A DNA stretch of 64,000 nucleotides from Thermococcus sp. (lineage in GTDB: Archaea; Methanobacteriota_B; Thermococci; Thermococcales; Thermococcaceae). The stretch's first letter is position 1. Each line of letters begins with the position of its first letter. Positions 32,225 through 41,331 of this stretch are shown in pieces. Under the pieces are notes generated by a model that worked only from the letters and a program-made list of their open reading frames with translations, did no database searches and was not told the origin of the DNA. The DNA is taken from NCBI RefSeq assembly GCF_027063845.1, contig NZ_JAMOQU010000103.1, forward strand, positions 1-64,000, given 5' to 3'. The position numbers and the translations under genes were made by a program.

Positions 32225-33385
32225 CTAAACCTCGAAAGGAAGCTTGTGGCCGAGTTTCTCCACTTTGACCTTTAAGTACGGTCTGTTGTGCTCCGTGACC
32301 TCCCCAGGGGCAGGAATAACCTCGACCACCTCAATCCCGAACTCCTCCAGGGCCCTGGCCTTCGCCGGATTGTTGGTTATGAGCCTTATCCTTGAAACGC
32401 CCAGCGCGCGAAGCATCTGGAAGGCCGCCTCGTAGGTCCTCTCGTCGGCCTTATGACCGAGGGCCTCGTTGGCTTCAACGGTGTCTAAGCCCTTATCCTG
32501 GAGCTCGTAGGCCTTAATCTTCTCCTTTAGGCCAATTCCCCTACCCTCCTGGTCCATATAGAGCAGTATTCCGCCCTCCTGCGCTATCATTCTAAGTGAA
32601 TTTGCCAATTGACTTCCGCAGTCGCACTTGAGGGAGGCGAGCGTGTCTCCGGTGAGGCACTTCGAGTGCACCCTGACGAGCGGAACGTCGCCGTAGGGCT
32701 CCTTGACTATGGCCACGTGCTCCTTGAAGTCTAACTCATTATCGAAGGCGATTATCCTGAACTCCCCATACCTTGTTGGCAGTCTCGCGTTGGCGTAGAC
32801 TCTAATCAGCTGCTTCCTCTTCACGAACTCCTTCCAGACGTCGTCCGTCGTGATAACCGGCAGGCCGTGCTCCTCGGCGAACTTGAGGGCATACTCGCGG
32901 TTGTGGGAGTCGCCCTTATCGTCGAGAATCTCGATTATCAGGGCGTAGCGCATGAATCCAAGGAACTCCATGAGCTCAAGCGAGCTCTCCGTGTGACCTC
33001 GACGCCTGTTGAGCCCTATCCCGCCGAGGAGGTGCAGATGCCCGGGGTAGCGGAAGGCCTCAACACCCAGACCCTCGGCGAGCTTTCTTGCCGTTAAAGC
33101 CCTCTCTTCGGCGGTTATGCCCGTGAATGTCTCTTTATAATCGACAGGTATCAGGAAGTTTGTCTCACCTTCCTTACTCGGCAGGCGGAAGAAACCCTTC
33201 CTCAGGGCTTCGTCCATGTCCATCGTGAGGCAGAGGAGGCCCTTAGCGGAAAGCATGAAGTTCACAACCTCGGCAGAGGCAATCTCGGCCGGATAAATCA
33301 AATCTGCCTCGAATTCTCTCCTGTCATCTATCAGCACGACGGGTTTTCCCTCAAGGATTGCCCTTCTCAGCTCTTCAAGGTTCAT
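32225..33385 (-). CDS. ribBA: bifunctional 3,4-dihydroxy-2-butanone-4-phosphate synthase / GTP cyclohydrolase II
   Basis: 386 aa. N-terminal RibB domain (1-200): VVLIDDRREFEADLIYPAE with the acidic metal site, RYPGHLHLLGGIGLNRRRGHTESS. C-terminal RibA domain: VRVHSKCLTGDTLASLKCDC carries the three zinc Cys (near 262-275), then MDQEGRGIGLKEKIKAYELQ and LITNNPAK. This fused bacterial-type enzyme is unusual among archaea. ATG overlaps the ribE stop (33382-33385). Confidence 0.96.
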   Translation of the reverse strand: MNLEELRRAILEGKPVVLIDDRREFEADLIYPAEIASAEVVNFMLSAKGLLCLTMDMDEALRKGFFRLPSKEGETNFLIPVDYKETFTGITAEERALTARKLAEGLGVEAFRYPGHLHLLGGIGLNRRRGHTESSLELMEFLGFMRYALIIEILDDKGDSHNREYALKFAEEHGLPVITTDDVWKEFVKRKQLIRVYANARLPTRYGEFRIIAFDNELDFKEHVAIVKEPYGDVPLVRVHSKCLTGDTLASLKCDCGSQLANSLRMIAQEGGILLYMDQEGRGIGLKEKIKAYELQDKGLDTVEANEALGHKADERTYEAAFQMLRALGVSRIRLITNNPAKARALEEFGIEVVEVIPAPGEVTEHNRPYLKVKVEKLGHKLPFEV

Positions 33386-33939
33386 ACTCCCGCCTCCATG
33401 ATGCGCTTTACATACCTCGCCAAGACGTCAATCTCGTAGTTTACCCTATCTCCTGGCCTAAGGTGGCCGAGGTTCGTCACCTCGAGCGTGTAGGGAATGA
33501 CCTGAACCCAGAAGCGGTTGGCTTCGACCCTTGCAACGGTGAGGGAGACGCCGTTGAGCGCTATCGAGCCCTTCTCAGCTATTCCCCACCTCTCGCGGGG
33601 CATCTCGAAGGCCATCCAGGTGGTGTTCCCGCTCCTCCGCGCGGTGATAAACCTGATTGTCCCGTCCACGTGGCCCGTAACTATGTGGCCATCCAGGCGG
33701 TCTCCAAGCTTCAAGGCCCTCTCGAGGTTCACGAGCCTTGCCTCGCGCAGGTTGGTCCTACTCAGGGTCTCCTCGCCGACGTCGAAGACGGCTGTTTTTC
33801 CGTCGAACTCGACAACGGTCAGGCAGGCCCCGTTCACCGCGACGCTGTCGCCCTGTTTAACCTTGAACGGGAGCTCTACGTAAAGCTTTCCCGCCGAGTA
33901 GCGGGCTTTGCCTGTTCCCTCAACGATTCCGCTGAACAT
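33382..33939 (-). CDS. ribE: riboflavin synthase, bacterial alpha-subunit type
   Basis: Dismutates two lumazines to riboflavin. 185 aa with two lumazine-binding barrels, each opening with the MFSGIVEGTG / LDGHIVTGHVDGTI type motif. The first carries GDSVAVNGACLTVVEF and the second KGSIALNGVSLTVARV. ATG 33939 has GGTGGT upstream at 33944-33949. Most archaea use a lumazine-synthase-like RibC instead, so this form supports acquisition from bacteria. Start overlaps ribD by 20 bases. Confidence 0.95.
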   Translation of the reverse strand: MFSGIVEGTGKARYSAGKLYVELPFKVKQGDSVAVNGACLTVVEFDGKTAVFDVGEETLSRTNLREARLVNLERALKLGDRLDGHIVTGHVDGTIRFITARRSGNTTWMAFEMPRERWGIAEKGSIALNGVSLTVARVEANRFWVQVIPYTLEVTNLGHLRPGDRVNYEIDVLARYVKRIMEAGV

Positions 33940-35002
33940 CTTCACCACCGGGGTAGGCCGTTACGAGGAAGCTCTCGCCGAGCCTCTCGATTGAGTCAAT
34001 CCTCAGCAGCGGTGCCTCGTTCGCGTTCTCAACCTTCAGGCACTCGAAGGGCTTGATTCCCCTCCCGAAGAGCTTCGGCCCGTAGAAGAGGTAGAACTTG
34101 TCCGCATAGCTTAAAAACTGGCAGGCTATCCTCCCACCCTCAATCAGGACACTGTCGATGCCGAGTTCACCGAGCTTCCTGAGAATCTCCCCGGGCTCGG
34201 TTATAGGGTAGGCCTCCGCTATTCCTTCGAAGAGCTCCGGCCTCTCTGTAAAGAAGATGACCCTGCCGTCCTCAAAAAGCCGGAACTTCCTCCCAGACTT
34301 CATTGCCTCAGCGACTCTGCCAGAACGGTCGAGGACTACCTTGACCTTCTCGGGGCAGTTCTCCAGCCTGCAGTTGAGCCTCGGGTTATCGGCCAAGACC
34401 GTTCCAGAGCCGACCATTATCGCCATGTGCCTCCTCCTGAGCTCCTGAACTTTGAGCCTCGCCATCTCGCCGGTAATCCACTGGGATGAACCGGTCTCCG
34501 TCGCGATGAAGCCGTCCAGGGTTAGGGCGAGCTTGATTGAAACGAAGGGCGTCTTAGTAGTCACGTACTTAATGAAAATCTCGTTGAGCTTTCTTGCCTC
34601 GTCCTCGAGAACGCCAACCTCGACCTCGATTCCAGCCTTTTTCATCTTCTCGATTCCCCTTCCCGAGACGAGCGGATTGGGGTCCACCATCGCAACTACA
34701 ACCCTCTTGAAGCCCTCCCTGATTATCCTGTCGGCGCATGGAGGTTGCTTCCCCCAGTGGGAGCAGGGCTCGAGCGTCACGTACATAGTTGCGCCCCTAA
34801 CGTCGTGTCCCCTGCTCTTCGCGTCCTCTATGGCGTTGACCTCCGCGTGCTTCTCGCCGAAGTGCCGGTGCCAGCCGACGCCTATTATTTCCCCGTCCTT
34901 GACGATAACTGCCCCTACCATCGGGTTCGGGTTGACCCAGCCCTCACCGCGCTTCGCCAGCTCGAGTGCCCGGCGCATGAACCTCTCATCTTCACTGCTC
35001 AT
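33920..35002 (-). CDS. ribD: bifunctional riboflavin deaminase-reductase
   Basis: 360 aa. N-terminal zinc deaminase: KHAEVNAIEDA (His-Ala-Glu near residue 48) and TLEPCSHWGKQPPC (Cys ligands near 75-85). C-terminal reductase domain (about 145-360): FVSIKLALTLDGFIATETGS, VGSGTVLADNPRLNCR, DSVLIEGGRIA. First gene of the ribD-ribE-ribBA-ribH operon. No SD precedes ATG 35002 and a box A lies about 24 bases upstream, so the mRNA is probably leaderless. Confidence 0.96.
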   Translation of the reverse strand: MSSEDERFMRRALELAKRGEGWVNPNPMVGAVIVKDGEIIGVGWHRHFGEKHAEVNAIEDAKSRGHDVRGATMYVTLEPCSHWGKQPPCADRIIREGFKRVVVAMVDPNPLVSGRGIEKMKKAGIEVEVGVLEDEARKLNEIFIKYVTTKTPFVSIKLALTLDGFIATETGSSQWITGEMARLKVQELRRRHMAIMVGSGTVLADNPRLNCRLENCPEKVKVVLDRSGRVAEAMKSGRKFRLFEDGRVIFFTERPELFEGIAEAYPITEPGEILRKLGELGIDSVLIEGGRIACQFLSYADKFYLFYGPKLFGRGIKPFECLKVENANEAPLLRIDSIERLGESFLVTAYPGGEDVQRNR

Positions 35003-35012
35003 GGTTGGGCAT

Positions 35013-35055
35013 TTGTTCCGAAACTTTTAAGGTTTTGTTCCGTTTGGGGAACGAA
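35013..35055. promoter_or_regulatory. rib operon promoter with repeated TTGTTCCG element
   Basis: TTGTTCCG occurs at 35013-35020 and 35035-35042, 22 bases apart (about two helix turns), and a near inverted copy GGAACGAA at 35048-35055. The ribD box A on the minus strand (CCTTAAAAG, about 35024-35032) lies between the first two copies, so the first covers the transcription start. Candidate operator for a flavin-responsive regulator; archaeal RbkR is known to regulate riboflavin genes, but I cannot assign this motif to it. Confidence 0.5.
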
Positions 35056-35096
35056 CTCTTTTTATCAACCACTTCAACGTTGAGATGGTGATTTTC

Positions 35097-36944
35097 ATGG
35101 AGGATCCCTACATCTGGGCCGAGAACCTAAAGGACGAACGCGTTCTTAAGCTCGTCGAGGAGGAGAACAGGAGGTTTAGAGAGTTCATAGGAGAGCTGAG
35201 CGAAGAGCTCTTCCCCGAGGTCTGGGAGTACTACTCGATTCCTGTCTTAACGGGCGCGAAGCTAACGGAGAAGGGCGTTGTAGCGATGTACCGCGAGAGG
35301 GACAGGCAAATCATCAGGTGGCTCAGCGGAGAAACCATAGCTGACTCGAAGGAGCTTGAAAAGGAATTTAACGACGAGGTTCTCCTGCAGGGCTTCACCG
35401 TCGATGATAAGGGCAGATTTCTGGCCTACAGCTTCTCAATAGGGGGTGCCGACGAGGGGATAACGAGGATAATAAACCTCGAAACCGGCGAGCTAATCGA
35501 AGAGTTCAGGCCGTCGGTGTGGAACGTCACATTCCTCGAGGACGGCTACTACTTCGCCCGTTTCTACAGGCACGGGGAAACGCCCGACGGCGTTAAGGCT
35601 CCCGCCGAGAGATTCTTCCGGAAGGATGCGAGCGGAGAAAAACTAGTCTTCGGAAAGGGCCTCGGGTCGGGCTACTTCATCTCGCTGAGGAAGAGCACAG
35701 ACGGAAAGTGGGCGATGGTTACGGTAACGTTTGGCTGGAACAGCGCGGAAATCTACGCTGGTCCGATAGACGAGCCCGAGAAGTGGGAGAAGGTTTACTC
35801 AGCGGACGTTCCGGTTGAGCCGGTTGACGTCCGCGACGGCAAACTCTACCTCCTGACGAGGGAAGGGAAGGGCTTAGGGAAGCTCATCGCGGTCAGGGAC
35901 GGAAAAATTGAAGAGGTAATCCCCGAAGGTGAGTTCCCGCTGGAGTGGGCTGTCTTAGTTGGGGATAAAATCCTCGCGGGCAGGCTCGTGCACGCGAGCC
36001 ACAGACTTGAGGTCTACTCGCTCGACGGAGAAAAGCTCGACGAGATGACCTTCGACCTCCCTGGGAGTGTTTACCCGCTCGACACCGACGGGAAGAAGGT
36101 TTTGCTCCGCTACGAGAGCTTCACCGTCCCGTACAGGCTCTACGAGTTCGATGGAGAGCTTAAGCTCGTCGAGGGGCAAGAAATCGAGGGGAACTTCAGG
36201 GTCGAAGAGGACTTCGCGGCCTCGAAGGACGGGACAAGGGTTCACTACTTCCTCGTTAAGGGCGAGAAAGATGAGAAGAAAGCCTGGGTCTTCGGATATG
36301 GAGGCTTCAACATCTCCCTGACGCCACGCTTTTTCCCGCAGGCGATTCCCTTCATAAAGCGCGGGGGAACCTTCGGGATGGCCAACCTGCGCGGTGGAAG
36401 CGAGTACGGCGAGGAGTGGCACAGGGCCGGGATGAGGGAGAACAAGCAAAACGTCTTCGACGACTTCATAGCCGTCCTTGAGAAGCTGAAGGGTGAAGGC
36501 TACAGGGTAGCGGCGTGGGGAAGGAGCAACGGTGGCCTCTTAGTCTCGGCAACCCTCGTCCAGAGGCCGGACGTAATGGACTCGGCGCTGATAGGCTACC
36601 CCGTCATAGACATGATGCGATTCCATAAACTTTACATCGGCAGCGTCTGGATTCCGGAGTATGGCAACCCAGACGAACCGAGGGACAGGGAGTTCCTCCT
36701 GAAGTACAGCCCCTACCACAACGTCAGGCCGGCAGAATACCCGCCGACGCTCATCTACACCGGCCTCCACGACGACCGCGTGCACCCGGCCCATGCAATA
36801 AAGTTCTTCCTGAAGCTGAAGGAGGTTGGAGCGCCGGTTTATCTCCGCGTCGAGACAAAGAGCGGGCACATGGGCGCTTCACCTGAGACGAGGGCGAGGG
36901 AGCTGACCGATTTGCTCGCCTTCGTCCTCAAGACCCTCTCGTGA
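35097..36944 (+). CDS. prolyl oligopeptidase (S9A family)
   Basis: Cytoplasmic serine peptidase cleaving after proline in short peptides. 615 aa: N-terminal MEDPYIWAENLKDERVLKLV, a seven-bladed propeller region (about 60-340), then the alpha/beta-hydrolase domain. Catalytic triad: Ser in WGRSNGGLLVS (near 474), Asp in GLHDDRVHPAHA (near 558), His in KSGHMGASPE (near 591). ATG 35097 is chosen with GGTGAT at 35087-35092; no signal peptide. Divergent from the rib operon. Confidence 0.95.
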   Translation: MEDPYIWAENLKDERVLKLVEEENRRFREFIGELSEELFPEVWEYYSIPVLTGAKLTEKGVVAMYRERDRQIIRWLSGETIADSKELEKEFNDEVLLQGFTVDDKGRFLAYSFSIGGADEGITRIINLETGELIEEFRPSVWNVTFLEDGYYFARFYRHGETPDGVKAPAERFFRKDASGEKLVFGKGLGSGYFISLRKSTDGKWAMVTVTFGWNSAEIYAGPIDEPEKWEKVYSADVPVEPVDVRDGKLYLLTREGKGLGKLIAVRDGKIEEVIPEGEFPLEWAVLVGDKILAGRLVHASHRLEVYSLDGEKLDEMTFDLPGSVYPLDTDGKKVLLRYESFTVPYRLYEFDGELKLVEGQEIEGNFRVEEDFAASKDGTRVHYFLVKGEKDEKKAWVFGYGGFNISLTPRFFPQAIPFIKRGGTFGMANLRGGSEYGEEWHRAGMRENKQNVFDDFIAVLEKLKGEGYRVAAWGRSNGGLLVSATLVQRPDVMDSALIGYPVIDMMRFHKLYIGSVWIPEYGNPDEPRDREFLLKYSPYHNVRPAEYPPTLIYTGLHDDRVHPAHAIKFFLKLKEVGAPVYLRVETKSGHMGASPETRARELTDLLAFVLKTLS

Positions 36945-37076
36945 TTCCTACTGAGGTTAGTTGTGACTTTCCCGTCCACTCCCTTTTTCAAAGTTCTTTC
37001 GAAGGGTATTCGGTGTTCCCGGAGGAAGAATAAGCTTTATATGGGAAACGCCGTTAAAGGTTATGGCTGAGAGGCG

Positions 37077-37775
37077 ATGGTCGCAGGAAGGATTTCAACC
37101 GGGGTCCCTGGGCTTGACATAATGCTTCACGGTGGATTGATTCCCGGAAGGGTTTACCTCGTCAAGGGTTCACCCGGAACCGGAAAGACGACCCTGGCCA
37201 TGCACTTTGCGATGGCGGGGGTTGCAAACGGGGAGAGTGTACTGTATATAACCCTTGAAGAGCCCGCCGAGAACATAAGAGAGGACTTCGGGAGGATGGG
37301 CTTCGACGTTTACCACGAGGATTTCACCCTTATTGACGCCACCCCAACAACTGAGCACTACGTCTTGGTTGAAGACTTCTTCGAGACCTTCGCCAAGAAC
37401 CTCAACAAGCTTACCGAATCAATAAAGGAGCAGTTCCGGGTCAGGCGCTACTCAAGGGTAGTCGTTGACCCGATAACGATGCTGAAGCTGGCCACAAAGG
37501 ACGAGATTGACTACCGCAGGGCGTTTCTGACGTTCGTCAAGAGCATGATGCGTCTCAAGGTAACTGTTCTCATAACGTCTGAAGTCGAGAGGACCGACAT
37601 CGAGGAGTATCTCGTGAGCGGTGTCATCGAGATGAAGCTCCTCGAGCGCGATGGAAAGCTGATGAGGGCTATTAAGGTCACCAAGTTCCGCGGAAGCGGC
37701 TTCGACAACGTCATAAGACCATACGAGATAACCGAGACCGGCATGGTGGTTTACCCCGACAGAACCGTGCCGTGA
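37077..37775 (+). CDS. KaiC-like RecA-superfamily ATPase
   Basis: 232 aa, one KaiC/RadA-type domain. RISTGVPGLDIMLHGGLIPG is the KaiC start, Walker A is GSPGTGKTTLAMHF (near residue 31), and VVDPITMLKL near 130 is Walker B-like. C-terminal MKLLERDGKLMRAIKVTKFRGSG matches the family. Archaeal KaiC-like single-domain proteins are probably signalling ATPases, not clock proteins. Box A-like CTTTATAT at about 37035-37042. The following aIF2B-like gene begins 9 bases after the stop, so they form an operon. Confidence 0.9.
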   Translation: MVAGRISTGVPGLDIMLHGGLIPGRVYLVKGSPGTGKTTLAMHFAMAGVANGESVLYITLEEPAENIREDFGRMGFDVYHEDFTLIDATPTTEHYVLVEDFFETFAKNLNKLTESIKEQFRVRRYSRVVVDPITMLKLATKDEIDYRRAFLTFVKSMMRLKVTVLITSEVERTDIEEYLVSGVIEMKLLERDGKLMRAIKVTKFRGSGFDNVIRPYEITETGMVVYPDRTVP

Positions 37776-37784
37776 GGGTTCGAA

Positions 37785-38612
37785 ATGCTTCCCCCCGAGG
37801 TCAAATCCGTTCTTGAAGAACTTCGCGCCGAGAGGATACGCGGTGCCAGCTGGATGGCCAGACGGGGGGCGGAAGCTTACCTAATTCTGGCAGACCTTCT
37901 TGAGGGTGACGAGCTGAGAAAGGCCCTCATCGAGCTTAGACACGAGCTTCCAAGGATAAACCCCACAATGGCTTCCCTCTACAACCTCTCGCGCTTCATT
38001 CCGGTAACGGACAACTCCCTCCTCGTCAAGTCTCGGGCGGAAGAGTTCCTCCGTCTGATTGACGAGGCAAAGAAGACAATCGGCAACATCGGTAGCGAGC
38101 TGATAGAGGACGGCGACACGGTTATAACGCACTCCTTCTCATCGGCGGTCTTTGAGATACTCAGGACGGCAAAGGCCAAGGGGGTAAACTTCAGGGTAAT
38201 CCTCACCGAGAGTGCCCCTGACTACGAGGGAATAGCGCTGGCGAGCGCTCTCGAACGGGAAGGAATCCGCTTCGAGGTCATAACCGATTCTCAGCTCGGT
38301 CTCTTCGCGAGGAACGCCACGATAGCCCTTGTGGGAGCAGACAATGTGACGCGCGACGGGGCGGTTGTGAACAAAGCCGGCACATACCTCTTAGCTTTGG
38401 CGTGCCACGACAACGGCGTTCTCTTCTACGTCGCAACCGAGAGCTTCAAGCTCCACCCAGAACTTAAGAGCGACGAGGTCGAAATCCTCGAGAGGCCCTA
38501 TGCGAGGCAGGGCTACCGCGTGAGAAACTTCCTCTTCGACGTTACCCCTTGGCGGTACGTGAGGGGCATAATAACGGAACTCGGAATTCTCGTCCCGCCC
38601 AGGGAAATTTAA
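37785..38612 (+). CDS. aIF2B / ribose-1,5-bisphosphate isomerase family protein
   Basis: 275 aa, eIF2B alpha/beta/delta-like fold: an N-terminal helical domain, RINPTMASLYNLSRFIPVT near residue 44, and a Rossmann-like part with ITHSFSSAVFEILRTAKAKG, ESAPDYEGIALA, VGADNVTRDGAVVNKAGTYL (near 185) and LFDVTPWRYV near the end. The family includes translation factor-like proteins and ribose-1,5-bisphosphate isomerases of archaeal AMP metabolism. The latter are usually longer (about 320 aa), so I favour aIF2B alpha-like. Specific role undecided. Confidence 0.85.
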   Translation: MLPPEVKSVLEELRAERIRGASWMARRGAEAYLILADLLEGDELRKALIELRHELPRINPTMASLYNLSRFIPVTDNSLLVKSRAEEFLRLIDEAKKTIGNIGSELIEDGDTVITHSFSSAVFEILRTAKAKGVNFRVILTESAPDYEGIALASALEREGIRFEVITDSQLGLFARNATIALVGADNVTRDGAVVNKAGTYLLALACHDNGVLFYVATESFKLHPELKSDEVEILERPYARQGYRVRNFLFDVTPWRYVRGIITELGILVPPREI

Positions 38613-38626
38613 GAAAAGGAAGGAAA

Positions 38627-40726
38627 TCAGCTCTCCTCACCGACGAGCCAGAGGAGAGCACCCTTGATGAACGGCCAGTTGCTCTTGATGTACTTGCTGT
38701 AGTAGGCATCGCTGAGGGCCTTGCTTGAACCGTAGACCACTATCCTGCCCTTTCCGAAGGTTACCGCCGCGGCAACGACGGGCTCGCTTCCCTTCTCGTA
38801 TACGGTGTTGCCCTCGGCGTCAACTGCGTAGGCGCTCTCGTAGCCCCTGATTACCCACTTCGCGTCGCCGGTAACCTTGAGGGTGTCGCCGTTGTAGTAC
38901 ATCGTCCAGTTCTCGGGAATGTACTTGGTGATGGCGCAGTCCCTGTTGTAGATTCCGACGAACGGGTAGTACGGCCTTCCGCTGTTCTTTTCATCGTCCA
39001 TGAGCTCGGTCTTCTCGAACTGGATACCGGTGCCTTCGAGGAGTACGTTGAGGCTCTCGCTGAGGTACTTATACCAGTCACCGGCCACGAAGAGTGCTCC
39101 TCCCTCCTCAACGTACTTTCTGAGGGCGCTTATCTCCTCGTCGCTCAGATTCGTCTTGGGGTTGGTGAGTATAACCACATCGTACTTCTTCAGCTCGTCG
39201 TAGGTGAGAGGGGCGTAGGTGACGTTAACCTCCCAGCCGAGCCCCTCTATGTTCTCCTGGAGGCCGGTGAAGCCGTATTTGGTGAAGTAGTACTGGCCGT
39301 GGGAGAGGTCTATGAGGGCCTTGGTGATGTGAATCGTGTAGTTGACCATCGTCTGGTTTGTCATGGTTCCGTTCGAGGGCGCGGTCACGTTTCCGGCCGT
39401 CTGGTTCGTCTGGGTCTGGTTGGTCTCGTTCACCGGCGGGTGGCAGAGGGGCTCGACTTTGACGAGCGTCTCCTGGAGTATTGGGAGAACCTTTTCGATT
39501 CTCTCAACAACGTCCCGCGCAAGGAAGCGGGCCTTCCTTATGTGAACCATGACGGAGTAAGTGTAGAGCCTGTTTCCAGAAAGGAAGAGCGCCGTTCTGT
39601 TCTTCATCTCAAGGAACTTGGCGTACTCGGCCTTGGTGAGGTTGTAGTTGGTTTCAATCCACTTGACGTCGTCGGAGAGGTCGCCGAGGTTCACACCGCA
39701 TTTCTGGAGCTCCTGAACAGTGGCGGTCAGATTCTCGTAGAGCTCATCGAGCTGGGGTGCAATCCTGTTGTAGCCGTTCTCGTAGAGGTACGTGAGGCTG
39801 TAGAACAGCCTATACGGGTTAACGTAAACCTGAACCTGCTTGGTGATGAAGTCGTTGATTCCATCACCGACGACCTCTGCGGTGACGTTGTATTCTCCTT
39901 TGGCCATCGGAATCCAGGTCTTCTCAAGGGTCTCGGTGCTCTTTGGTCCGAGGGTGAGGTTCTCGGTGTAGAGCGGAACGCCGTTTATCTTGAGGTAGAA
40001 TGTGATGTTGGTCTCGGCATTTCCGCTGTTGGTGATACTGACGTAGATTTTGCTCGGAATTCCTGAATAGAGGGGTTCGTTTATTTCGAGGGACTTAATT
40101 GCGACGGGAACGTAGTACTCGATTATAAGCTTGGGGTGTTCATCCTTAAACTTGCTGTCCTTGGATGTGAAATATATGTAGTCCTTGACTTTGACATGGC
40201 TTAGGTTCGAGTGAAGGTAGAAGCTGACGACGCCATCGGTCTCAAACTGCTCCCTGACGAACTCAGTAACGTTCCATGTGAAGTCTGCATTGACGTTGCC
40301 GTTGGGAAGCGAGATGACCCTCCAGTCAAGGGGACCAACGGCATCGGTGGGCTGATTGTCCCATCTGAGGGTTTTCTCATCCCAGCTGTCGTCGAGCACT
40401 CCATAAATAGAGACGTTGTGGGTGCGGTAGCCGTAGTGGTTGTAGGCGTGGAGCCAGATAACTGCGCTGACTATTACAGCACCCTTGGGTATTTTCCCGT
40501 TGAGGTCGAACTTTAGGTAGGGCCTCTGTTCCTTACCCTTGTAGGTTCCAACCCTGAGCCTGTACGTTTTGTAGTCTACCCATCCGCCTTCATCAATCCA
40601 CGTATCGTCGGTCGGCTCTATTGAAACGGTCTTTGTAACGTGGGTATTGCTTGCCCCGACAGGAAACGACGTCGGAATCAGCCCTACCAAGAATAGTAAT
40701 ACGATTGCAACCGCCAGGCGCTTCAT
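38627..40726 (-). CDS. secreted multidomain surface protein (DNRLRE, CARDB-like, GATase-like)
   Basis: 699 aa. Signal peptide (MKRLAVAIVLLFLVGLIPTSFPVGA). Residues about 32-210: DNRLRE/CBM96-like beta domain (DDTWIDEGGWVDYKTYRLRV, RPYLKFDLNGKIPKGAVI, DDSWDEKTLRWDNQP). About 215-305: CARDB-like beta sandwich (IKSLEINEPLYSG ... GEYNVTAEVVGDG). About 310-440: helical segment. Then a short Asn/Thr linker and, from about 470, a glutamine amidotransferase-like domain (YDVVILTNPKTNLSDEEISA, VEEGGALFVAGDW). The N-terminal domains suggest binding or adhesion; no catalytic triad could be assigned. Monocistronic. Confidence 0.82.
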   Translation of the reverse strand: MKRLAVAIVLLFLVGLIPTSFPVGASNTHVTKTVSIEPTDDTWIDEGGWVDYKTYRLRVGTYKGKEQRPYLKFDLNGKIPKGAVIVSAVIWLHAYNHYGYRTHNVSIYGVLDDSWDEKTLRWDNQPTDAVGPLDWRVISLPNGNVNADFTWNVTEFVREQFETDGVVSFYLHSNLSHVKVKDYIYFTSKDSKFKDEHPKLIIEYYVPVAIKSLEINEPLYSGIPSKIYVSITNSGNAETNITFYLKINGVPLYTENLTLGPKSTETLEKTWIPMAKGEYNVTAEVVGDGINDFITKQVQVYVNPYRLFYSLTYLYENGYNRIAPQLDELYENLTATVQELQKCGVNLGDLSDDVKWIETNYNLTKAEYAKFLEMKNRTALFLSGNRLYTYSVMVHIRKARFLARDVVERIEKVLPILQETLVKVEPLCHPPVNETNQTQTNQTAGNVTAPSNGTMTNQTMVNYTIHITKALIDLSHGQYYFTKYGFTGLQENIEGLGWEVNVTYAPLTYDELKKYDVVILTNPKTNLSDEEISALRKYVEEGGALFVAGDWYKYLSESLNVLLEGTGIQFEKTELMDDEKNSGRPYYPFVGIYNRDCAITKYIPENWTMYYNGDTLKVTGDAKWVIRGYESAYAVDAEGNTVYEKGSEPVVAAAVTFGKGRIVVYGSSKALSDAYYSKYIKSNWPFIKGALLWLVGEES

Positions 40727-40815
40727 AGCATCACCCTCAGTTCTTTCACGGTCACCCTAAAAAGCTTTCCGGAAGCCTAATAAACATGGGGATGTTAAAC
40801 ACACCGGTGATGCGA

Positions 40816-41331
40816 ATGCCGATAACCACCAAAACAGGCGATAGAGGTTTAACCGGCCTCTTTACTGGCGACCGTGTTGTAAAGTACTCGCCGATAATGG
40901 AAGCGAACGGAACGATTGACGAGCTCGACAGCTTCCTCGGGGAGGCAAAGCACTACGTGCCGGAGGAGATGGTCGGAATTCTTGAGAGGGTTCAAGTCCA
41001 GCTCTACGACCTTATGGCGGAACTCGCGAGCAAAGGAAAGTACGCCAAGGTGGGCGACGATGAAGTCCGCTGGCTTGAGGATCTCACTAGGAAGTACGAG
41101 GACGAGCTCCAGCTCCGGGCATTTGTTCTGCCGGGGTCAACGGTGGCGAGTGCGAAGCTCGACGTGTGCAGGGCGATAGCGCGAAGGGCCGAGCGGAAGG
41201 TCGCGAAGCTCTACCTTGAGGCCGGCATAGGAGAAAAGGCGCTCGTCTACCTCAACAGGCTCAGCGACCTGCTCTTCGTGATGGCGCGCGTCATAGAGAA
41301 GCGCGAGGGAAAGCTGAAGGAGGTCAAATAG
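40816..41331 (+). CDS. cob(I)alamin adenosyltransferase, PduO type
   Basis: Transfers adenosyl from ATP to cob(I)alamin to make coenzyme B12. 171 aa. ITTKTGDRGLTGLFTGDRVV is the ATP-binding N-terminal motif (residues 3-22), followed by EANGTIDELDSFLGEA (near 33) and the C-terminal AERKVAKLYLEAG, then VYLNRLSDLLFVMAR (near 148). ATG 40816 is chosen with GGTG at 40806-40809; ATG 40810 is a near alternative. It overlaps the convergent gene at 41324 by a few bases. Confidence 0.93.
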   Translation: MPITTKTGDRGLTGLFTGDRVVKYSPIMEANGTIDELDSFLGEAKHYVPEEMVGILERVQVQLYDLMAELASKGKYAKVGDDEVRWLEDLTRKYEDELQLRAFVLPGSTVASAKLDVCRAIARRAERKVAKLYLEAGIGEKALVYLNRLSDLLFVMARVIEKREGKLKEVK

